NCBI RefSeq assembly: GCF_026625765.1
Contig: NZ_CP113062.1
Location: forward strand, 2,418,001 to 2,482,000
DNA length: 64,000 nucleotides
Source: Frigoribacterium sp. SL97
GTDB taxonomy: Bacteria > Actinomycetota > Actinomycetes > Actinomycetales > Microbacteriaceae
Direction: 5' to 3'
The translations under genes and the position numbers were made by a program. Each line of letters starts with the position of its first letter. Positions within the stretch are counted from its first letter, which is position 1. The notes under the pieces were generated by a model that saw only the letters and a list, made by a program, of their open reading frames with translations, made no database searches and was not told the DNA's origin. Of this stretch, positions 57,911-64,000 are shown in pieces.

Positions 57911-58831
57911 GTGATCGTTGTCGTAGCGCCCGGTCAGGGCTCCCAAACTCCCGGTTTCCTCGACCCCTGGCTGGCCGACCCCGACCAGCGTGAGCTGCTG
58001 ACGTCGCTCTCCGACGCGGCCGGCCTGGATCTCGTCGCCCACGGCACCACGTCCGACGCCGACACGATCCGCGACACCGCCGTGGCCCAGCCCCTCATCG
58101 TCGCGGCCGGCATCCTGACCGCCCGTGCCCTCTTCCGTCGCGTCGAGCGCTCCGCCGTCGCCGGCGTCGCGGGCCACTCGGTCGGCGAGTTCACCGCCGC
58201 GGCCGTCAGCGGCGTGCTGAGCGACGTCGACGCCGTCACGCTCGTCGCCGAGCGGGGCCGGGCCATGGCCGACGCCGCCGCACTCGTCGAGACCGGCATG
58301 AGCGCCGTGCTCGGCGGTGACGAAGCCGAACTGCTCGCCCGTCTCGACGCGCTCGGGCTCTTCCCCGCCAACTACAACGGTGGCGGCCAGATCGTCGTCG
58401 CCGGCGAGACCGCCGCCCTCGCCGAGCTGGCGGCCGACCCGCCGGCCAAGAGCCGCGTCGTGCCCCTCCAGGTCGCCGGCGCCTTCCACACGCGGTACAT
58501 GCAGCCCGCCGTCGAGCGCCTCCGCGCCGCCGCCGCCTCGGTCACGGCCGCCGACCCCTCGACGACGCTCTGGACCAACCACGACGGCAGCACCGTCGAC
58601 TCGGGCGCGCGCTTCGTCGAGCTGCTCGTCGGCCAGGTGTCGTCTCCCGTCCGTTGGGATGCGACCATGCGGTCGTTCGCCGACGCCGGTGTGACGGGCA
58701 TCGTCGAACTCGCCCCGGCCGGAGCCTTGACCGGCCTGGCCAAGCGTGCGCTGAGGGGTGTCCCCTCGGTCGCCGTCAAGACACCCGACGACCTGCAGGC
58801 CGCCGTCGACCTCATCGAGGGAGCAGCATGA
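57911..58831 (+). CDS. fabD: Malonyl-CoA:ACP transacylase
   Basis: A 306-residue enzyme moving malonyl groups from CoA to acyl carrier protein. It starts VIVVVAPGQGSQTPGF at GTG 57911, has the nucleophile motif GHSVGE (about residue 84), the arginine-bearing AERGRAMADAAAL helix and the GAFHTRYM His. It overlaps fabH by ATGA. Confidence 0.97.
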   Translation: MIVVVAPGQGSQTPGFLDPWLADPDQRELLTSLSDAAGLDLVAHGTTSDADTIRDTAVAQPLIVAAGILTARALFRRVERSAVAGVAGHSVGEFTAAAVSGVLSDVDAVTLVAERGRAMADAAALVETGMSAVLGGDEAELLARLDALGLFPANYNGGGQIVVAGETAALAELAADPPAKSRVVPLQVAGAFHTRYMQPAVERLRAAAASVTAADPSTTLWTNHDGSTVDSGARFVELLVGQVSSPVRWDATMRSFADAGVTGIVELAPAGALTGLAKRALRGVPSVAVKTPDDLQAAVDLIEGAA

Positions 58832-59838
58832 CCACCCCCCAGCTCAACCAGACCACCGGTGCGCAGTTCACCCGGATCTACGCACTCGGCGCCGCCCGCG
58901 GTGAGAACGTGGTCCCGAACGCCGACATCATCGAACCGATCAACTCCAGCGACGAGTGGATCCAGCAGCGCACCGGTGTGATCACCCGCCGACGGGCAGG
59001 CAAGGACGTCAAGGTCGTCGACCTCGCCGAGACCGCCGCCAACGAGGCCATCGCCAAGTCGGGCATCCGCCCCGACCAGATCGGCGCCGTCCTCGTGTCG
59101 ACCATCGGTGCCGGCGTCGTGACCCCGTCCGTCGCCTCGCTGCTCGCCGAGCGCGTCGGTGCCAACCCGGCCGCCGCCTACGACATCTCGGCCGCCTGCG
59201 CCGGCTTCACGTACGGCATCGCGCAGGCCGACTCGTTCGTCAAGTCGGGCCTCGCCGAGTACGTCCTCGTCGTGGGTGCCGAGAAGCTCAGCGACGTCAT
59301 CGACCCGACCGACCGCACGATCTCGTTCCTGCTCGCCGACGGAGCGGGTGCGGCCGTCGTCGGCCCGTCCGACACCGCGGGCATCGGCCCGACGGTCTGG
59401 GGCTCGGACGGCTCGAAGTGGGACGCCATCGGCATGACCAACACCATGACCGAGTACCGCGAGGGCGCCGGTGAGATCCCCTGGCCGACCCTCCGCCAAG
59501 AAGGTCAGACGGTCTTCCGCTGGGCCGTCTGGGAGATGGCCAAGGTCGCGAAGGAGGCCCTCGAACGCGCCGGCGTGACCGCCGAGCAGCTGTCGGCCTT
59601 CGTGCCCCACCAGGCCAACATGCGCATCATCGACGAGTTCGCGAAGCAGCTCGGCCTGCCCGAGTCCGTCGTGATCGGTCGCGACATCGCGACCACCGGC
59701 AACACCTCGGCCGCCAGCATCCCGCTCGCGACCCACCGACTGCTCGACGAACACCCCGAACTCAGTGGCGGTCTCGCGCTGCAGATCGGTTTCGGTGCCG
59801 GACTCGTGTTCGGTGCCCAGGTGGTCGTGCTGCCCTAG
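58828..59838 (+). CDS. fabH: Beta-ketoacyl-ACP synthase III
   Basis: A 336-residue initiating condensing enzyme. The triad is visible: Cys in DISAACAGFTYG, His in VPHQANMRII, and Asn in TTGNTSAASIP. The start at 58828 overlaps fabD. In branched-chain-fatty-acid actinobacteria FabH sets the primer, commonly isobutyryl- or 2-methylbutyryl-CoA; the specificity here is not readable. Confidence 0.97.
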   Translation: MTTPQLNQTTGAQFTRIYALGAARGENVVPNADIIEPINSSDEWIQQRTGVITRRRAGKDVKVVDLAETAANEAIAKSGIRPDQIGAVLVSTIGAGVVTPSVASLLAERVGANPAAAYDISAACAGFTYGIAQADSFVKSGLAEYVLVVGAEKLSDVIDPTDRTISFLLADGAGAAVVGPSDTAGIGPTVWGSDGSKWDAIGMTNTMTEYREGAGEIPWPTLRQEGQTVFRWAVWEMAKVAKEALERAGVTAEQLSAFVPHQANMRIIDEFAKQLGLPESVVIGRDIATTGNTSAASIPLATHRLLDEHPELSGGLALQIGFGAGLVFGAQVVVLP

Positions 59839-59919
59839 CGCGCCGCTGCCCGCCCGACCGCGGGGCGCTGTATAGGCTTTACCCCGGTCACAACGACACC
59901 CCCTCAAGGAGACAACACC

Positions 59920-60168
59920 ATGGCACTGTCCACCGAAGAAGTCCTCGCCGGCCTCGCCGAGCTCGTCAACGACGAGACCGGGATCGCCACCGACACCGTC
60001 GAGATGGACAAGTCGTTCACCGACGACCTCGACATCGACTCGATCTCCATGATGACCATCGTCGTCAACGCCGAAGAGAAGTTCGACGTCAAGATCCCCG
60101 ACGAAGAGGTCAAGAACCTCAAGACCGTCGGCGACGCCGTCACGTACATCCACAAGGCGCAGAACTAA
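59920..60168 (+). CDS. acpP: Acyl carrier protein
   Basis: An 82-residue acidic carrier: the phosphopantetheine serine lies in DLDIDSISMMTIVV. This motif has I in place of the usual L after Ser, as in other actinobacterial ACPs. AAGGAGAC at 59907-59914 is a strong ribosome site, as expected for an abundant protein. Confidence 0.97.
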   Translation: MALSTEEVLAGLAELVNDETGIATDTVEMDKSFTDDLDIDSISMMTIVVNAEEKFDVKIPDEEVKNLKTVGDAVTYIHKAQN

Positions 60169-60324
60169 GACGTCGGCTGCCCGGTCGCCGTCACGGCGAC
60201 CGGGCCCCGCCGCTGTGCCCTCGACGCCGTCGACCCCACGCCACCAGCCTCGGCTGCAGCCCGGGTCACGGCGTCGTCGTACATCGGCACAGCCCACCGA
60301 CCGGCCCTCCCAGAAGGAACGTCA

Positions 60325-61563
60325 ATGACCAAGAAGATCGTCGTCACCGGCCTCGGCGCCACGAGCCCGCTCGGTGGCACCGCCACCGAGAGCTGGCAGA
60401 ACCTGCTCGCCGGCCAGTCGGGCATCACCACGCTCGAACAGGACTGGGTCGCCAAGTACGAGCTGCCCGTCACCTTCGCCGGCCAGGCACGCACCCCCTC
60501 GGCCGACGTGCTCGACCGCCGCGAGATCAAGCGCCTCGACCCGTCGAGCCAGTTCGCGCTCACCGCGGCCCGCGAGGCCTGGGCCGACGCCGGCTCGCCC
60601 GAGGTCGTCCCCGAACGCTTCATCGTCGACTGGGCCACCGGGATCGGCGGTGTCTGGACGCTGCTCGACGGGTGGGACACCCTGCGCGAGAAGGGCCCGC
60701 GACGCGTCCTGCCGATGACCGTCCCCATGCTCATGCCGAACGGTCCCGCCGCCGCCATCTCGATGAACCTGGGTGCGCGCGCCGGAGCCCGCACGGTCGT
60801 GTCGGCCTGCGCCTCGAGCACCGAGTCGATCGCCATGGCCTACGAGCACCTGCAGTCCGGCCTCGCCGACATCGCCGTCGCCGGCGGTTCCGAGGCGGCC
60901 ATCCACCCGATGCCCCTGGCCTCCTTCGCGGCCATGCAGGCCCTGTCGAAGCGCAACGACGACCCCGCCACCGCCTCGCGTCCCTACGACGTCACGCGCG
61001 ACGGCTTCGTCCTCGCCGAAGGAGGCGCGGCGCTCGTCCTCGAGACCGAGGAGCACGCCCTGGCCCGCGGGGCCCGCATCTACGCCGAGCTCATCGGTGG
61101 TGCGGTCACCAGCGACTCGTACCACATCACCGCTCCCGACCCCGAGGGCACCGGCGCCGCCCGGGCCGTCATCGCAACGCTCGAGAACGCGGGGGTCGAC
61201 CGCGACCAGGTCGTCCACGTCAACGCCCACGCGACGAGCACCCCGGTCGGCGACATCGCCGAGTACCACGCCATCAAGCGCGTCTTCGGCGACCACACCT
61301 CGAAGCTGATCGTCTCGGCGACCAAGGCGGCCACGGGCCACCTGCTCGGCGGCGCGGGCGGCATCGAGGCGCTGTTCACGGTGAAGGCGCTGCACGAGCG
61401 CGTGGCACCGCAGACGATCAACGTCACGCAGATGGACGACGAGATCGACATGGACGTCGTCGTCGGAGAACCGCGCCCCCTGCCCGAGGGCGAGATCGTG
61501 GCGATCAGCAACTCGTTCGGCTTCGGCGGCCACAACGCCGTCGTCGGGTTCCGCTCGGTCTGA
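60325..61563 (+). CDS. fabF: Beta-ketoacyl-ACP synthase II
   Basis: A 412-residue elongating condensing enzyme: nucleophile Cys in VVSACASSTESIAMAYE, the two histidines in NAHATSTPVGD and KAATGHLLGGAGGIE, and the C-terminal NSFGFGGHNAVVGF. It is the last gene of the fatty acid operon. A GAAGGAACG ribosome site precedes the ATG. The 156-bp gap before it contains a GGTCGCCGTC/GACGGCGACC hairpin. Confidence 0.97.
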   Translation: MTKKIVVTGLGATSPLGGTATESWQNLLAGQSGITTLEQDWVAKYELPVTFAGQARTPSADVLDRREIKRLDPSSQFALTAAREAWADAGSPEVVPERFIVDWATGIGGVWTLLDGWDTLREKGPRRVLPMTVPMLMPNGPAAAISMNLGARAGARTVVSACASSTESIAMAYEHLQSGLADIAVAGGSEAAIHPMPLASFAAMQALSKRNDDPATASRPYDVTRDGFVLAEGGAALVLETEEHALARGARIYAELIGGAVTSDSYHITAPDPEGTGAARAVIATLENAGVDRDQVVHVNAHATSTPVGDIAEYHAIKRVFGDHTSKLIVSATKAATGHLLGGAGGIEALFTVKALHERVAPQTINVTQMDDEIDMDVVVGEPRPLPEGEIVAISNSFGFGGHNAVVGFRSV

Positions 61564-61573
61564 ACGAGGCGAC

Positions 61574-61625
61574 CGACGCAGGAGGCGCGGGTGGCGTGAT
61601 CACGCCACCCGCGCCTCCTGCGTCG
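61574..61625. terminator. Perfect 52-bp palindromic terminator
   Basis: From 61574 to 61625 every base pairs with its mirror base (26-bp arms, CGACGCAGGAGGCGCGGGTG to the outside, ATGATCAT-like centre GTGATCAC). It lies 10 bp after fabF and 43 bp before the end of the convergent DUF3145 gene, so it can stop transcription from both sides. No T-run is present. Confidence 0.85.
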
Positions 61626-61668
61626 TCACCCGGTGCGCCCGGGACGCCCCTCCCCGGGCAGGGGCGGG

Positions 61669-62172
61669 TCAGCTGACCTTGTGCAGCCAGACGACGGGGT
61701 TGCCTTCGCCGCTGTAGCGGAACGGTTCGAGTTCGTCGTCCCAGGCCTGGCCGAGGGCGAGACGCAGCTCGCGGTGCAGCTCGAGGGTGTTCGACCCCGC
61801 GATCTCCATCGCGTAGCGGATGCGGTCCTCGGGGATGACCGTGTTGCCGGCGGTGTCGGTCTGGGCGAAGAACACGCCCAGGTCGGGAGAGTGCATCCAG
61901 CGCCCCCCGTCGTGGGTCTCGCCGGGGTCTTCGGTCACCTCGTAGCGGAGGTGCTCCCAGCCCCGCAGAGCAGAGGCGATGCGCGCGCCGGAACCCTCGT
62001 CACCCTGCCACGAGAACTCGGTGCGCTGGGCGCCGGGCAGCACGGGTTGGTCGACCCAGGCGAAGTTCACGCCGTGCCCGAGGGCACGACCGACGGCCCA
62101 CTCGACATGTGGGCACAGTGCACGAGGGGACGAGTGCACGTAGAGCACTCCCCGAGCGGTTGCAGCAGCCAC
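61669..62172 (-). CDS. DUF3145-family protein
   Basis: A 167-residue actinobacterial protein of unknown function: ARGVLYVHSSPRALCPHVEWAVG, VDQPVLPGAQRTEFSWQG, MHSPDLGVFFAQTDTAGN and GQAWDDELEPFRYSGEGNPVVWLHKVS. Members are nearly always next to the fab operon in Micrococcales, as here. No catalytic motif is evident. Confidence 0.92.
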   Translation of the reverse strand: MAAATARGVLYVHSSPRALCPHVEWAVGRALGHGVNFAWVDQPVLPGAQRTEFSWQGDEGSGARIASALRGWEHLRYEVTEDPGETHDGGRWMHSPDLGVFFAQTDTAGNTVIPEDRIRYAMEIAGSNTLELHRELRLALGQAWDDELEPFRYSGEGNPVVWLHKVS

Positions 62173-62368
62173 GATTCCTCCATCTGGTTCAGGTGCGACT
62201 TCCCCATCGACCTGTCAGACGTGACTCGTGTGCGTTCTTCGATTGTGCGGGCCGGGACCCGGTGATGCGCGGGACGGTGCCCGTTCTGTGAATTATGACC
62301 GACCCGCCTGAGAAATCACAACTGTGTAACACCTGCGAATGGTGCGGCGTCTCGCACGGCCTGTCGGC

Positions 62369-64000
62369 TCACTTGGCCTGCGAGTAGTCGTCCGCGACCG
62401 CGACCGTGACCGGGAAGGCCACCGGGGCGTCGCCGAAGAGCAGCCGGCCGGCCTCGACCGCGCTGTCGGCGACCATCGCGGCGACCTCGTCGGCCGCGGC
62501 CGCGGGGGCGTGCACCACCACCTCGTCGTGCAGGAAGAACACGAAGTGGGGTGCCGGGACGCCGGTCCCCCAGCGCGCGTGCAGACGACGGCGCAGGGCA
62601 CCCATCCAGCAGAGGGCCCACTCCGCGGCGGTGCCCTGCACGACGAAGTTGCGCGTGAACCGACCCCACGAGCGTGCGTCGCGATCGGCCGGCCGCACGC
62701 CCATCTCGGGAGGCAGGGCGCCCGCCCCGGCGCCCCCGGAGGCGTCCGGGTCGTCGGACGGCCGCGGTGAACTGCGGCCGAGCAGGGTGTCGACGACTCC
62801 CCCGGCCTCGCCCGTGCGCGCCGCCGTCTCGACGAGCGCCATGGCGTCGGGGAACCGCCGCGCCAGGCGGGGCACGAGACGACCGCTCTCGCCCTGGGTC
62901 GCGCCGTACATCGCGCCGAGCATCGCGACCTTGGCCTCGGCCCGCGTGGCGACGGCTCCGCTGGCGACGATGCCCTCGTACAGGTCGCCCGACCCGGCCC
63001 GGGCCATCGAGCGGTCGCCGGACAGGCCGGTCAGGATGCGCGGCTCGAGTTGCGAGGCGTCGGCGACCACGAGCTTCCAGCCCGGGTCGGCCACGACGGC
63101 CCCGCGGACCGCCCGGGGAAGCTGCAGCGCGCCTCCTCCGCTCGTGGCCCACCGGCCGGTCACGACGCCGCCCGGCACGTAGTCGGGGCGGAAGCGCCCA
63201 CCGTGCACCCAGGCGTCGAGCCAGGCCCAGCCGTTGGCGACGAGCAGGCGCTGCATCTTCTTGTAGCGGAGCAGCGGCTCGATGGCGGGGTGCTCGTGCC
63301 GTTGCAGTTCCCACTGCCGCGTCGACTGCACGAGCACGCCCGCCCGGTTCAGGGCCCTGATCAGTTCGGCGGGCGAGTCGGGGTTGAGATCGGGCGCGTC
63401 GAGCGCCTGCCGCACCTCGTCGAGGGCGTCGCGCATGCGGGCCGGTCGCTCTCCCGGGGCGGGCCTCGGCCCGAGGGCGGCGGTCAGCAGTTCGTCGTGC
63501 ACCCGGGGAGACCACGGGATGCCCCGGTGGCGCATCTCGGCCGCGATCAACGCACCGGTGGACTCGGCGGCGACGAGCAGCTCGAGTCGACCCCGGGCAG
63601 GCGACGCCTCGACCGCCTCGCGCTGGGCGAGGAACTCGGCCGCCGGGTCGGGCAGCGACTCGGGGAGGACCTCGAAGAGTCCGTCGGACTCGCCCGGCGA
63701 CGCCTGGGCGACGTCCCACGGCCCGGGAGCCGCACCTCCGAGGGGGAAGGCCGGCGCCGCCGTCGACCGTCGCAGGATCGCGTGCACGAGCCGGAGGTCG
63801 ACGCAGCGCGCCAGCGTGACCCCCGCGTCGAGGAGGCGCGGGTACCACCGCGGGGTGTCGTCCCAGACCCAGCGGGGCGAGGCCTCGCGCTCGAGGCCGG
63901 CCACGCGCGCCGGCAGGTCGGCCGCGGGGATGGTCTCCACGCCGACCGCCTCGAGCCGCCCCGACGCGTCGCGCTCGTACCGCGTCAGCTCGACGTCGCC
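62369..64000 (-). CDS. Bifunctional 3'-5' exonuclease/DNA polymerase (partial, 5' end off the window)
   Basis: The C-terminal 543 residues of a family A polymerase-like protein found in actinobacteria. Visible parts are an exonuclease-like region with RLVHAILRRS, then polymerase motifs: LVVADASQLEPRILTGLSGD (motif A, with the metal Asp and a Q-L-E-x-R core), AKVAMLGAMYGATQGESGR (O-helix-like motif B, less conserved), and FFLHDEVVVHAP (motif C, HDE). The start lies beyond 64000. It could serve DNA repair; the exonuclease half is too incomplete to judge. Confidence 0.9.
   Translation of the reverse strand, partial: GDVELTRYERDASGRLEAVGVETIPAADLPARVAGLEREASPRWVWDDTPRWYPRLLDAGVTLARCVDLRLVHAILRRSTAAPAFPLGGAAPGPWDVAQASPGESDGLFEVLPESLPDPAAEFLAQREAVEASPARGRLELLVAAESTGALIAAEMRHRGIPWSPRVHDELLTAALGPRPAPGERPARMRDALDEVRQALDAPDLNPDSPAELIRALNRAGVLVQSTRQWELQRHEHPAIEPLLRYKKMQRLLVANGWAWLDAWVHGGRFRPDYVPGGVVTGRWATSGGGALQLPRAVRGAVVADPGWKLVVADASQLEPRILTGLSGDRSMARAGSGDLYEGIVASGAVATRAEAKVAMLGAMYGATQGESGRLVPRLARRFPDAMALVETAARTGEAGGVVDTLLGRSSPRPSDDPDASGGAGAGALPPEMGVRPADRDARSWGRFTRNFVVQGTAAEWALCWMGALRRRLHARWGTGVPAPHFVFFLHDEVVVHAPAAAADEVAAMVADSAVEAGRLLFGDAPVAFPVTVAVADDYSQAK

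Noticed and set aside
1..64000. CRISPR arrays, rRNA genes, complete insertion sequences
   Set aside because: No regularly spaced repeats with spacers, no rRNA-like stretches, and no transposase with terminal inverted repeats were seen.

Overview
The window is about 64 kb of high-GC DNA with very dense coding, many 4-bp start/stop overlaps (ATGA or GTGA) and frequent GTG starts. The fatty-acid block FasR-FabD-FabH-AcpP-FabF, the homodimeric pyruvate dehydrogenase E1 (AceE), a DUF3145 protein and a bifunctional 3'-5' exonuclease/DNA polymerase point to an actinobacterium, most likely Microbacteriaceae. The genus cannot be fixed from the sequence alone.

Region 1 (1-14 kb) is a metal-homeostasis island. 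It starts with a siderophore-type ABC importer (FecCD permease cut by the left edge, and a lipoprotein binding protein), a one-helix small protein and a VanB-type flavin/2Fe-2S reductase. A copper set follows: DUF5134 and PepSY membrane proteins, two small HMA proteins, a CopD/CtaG-like protein and a CopA P-type ATPase. A BlaI/CopY-family repressor and an M56 metallopeptidase sit next to them. Four copies of an inverted repeat, TTCTACR-N3-YGTAGAR, lie in front of these transcription units and are the likely operators of the BlaI/CopY-type repressor. A DsbA-like thioredoxin and a membrane protein close the island.

Region 2 (13.6-21 kb) holds ordinary accessory genes: HxlR/NmrA-like, GNAT, HAD, GlxA/isochorismatase, a membrane-anchored XRE regulator, and a class C beta-lactamase-like lipoprotein.

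Region 3 (about 21-32.3 kb) is the most unusual part. A 16-bp motif, CCGATCCCCTATCGGG, occurs ten times, always in the same orientation and only between gene modules. The modules include VanZ, miniature membrane proteins, a GH25 lysozyme, an ACR3-like arsenite exporter with a MerR regulator, and a TetR/NmrA pair. Four minus-strand genes end inside the motif at the same codon (CGA TAG). The pattern looks like a cassette array. No integrase was found next to it. Three genes at or near this region carry a single in-frame stop.

Region 4 (33.9-40.6 kb) is a tightly overlapped catabolic operon: SDR, SnoaL-like lipoprotein, PuuE/NodB-type deacetylase or imidase, NTF2-like protein, malic enzyme and fumarase. 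A divergent LysR regulator has a perfect palindrome across its start. Region 5 (40.8-51.4 kb) is a tetritol (erythritol/threitol) utilisation cluster: SorC regulator, ribose-type ABC importer with a frameshifted ATPase, DUF2291 protein, erythritol/L-threitol dehydrogenase, polyol MFS permease, DhaK-DhaL-type erythrulose kinase and an RpiB-type isomerase.

Region 6 (51.2-53 kb) has a serine recombinase coupled to an unknown gene, beside tRNA-Val(TAC). Region 7 (53-64 kb) is core genome: AhpE-like peroxiredoxin, aceE, the fatty-acid operon ending in a perfect 52-bp palindromic terminator, DUF3145, and the exonuclease/polymerase running off the right edge.
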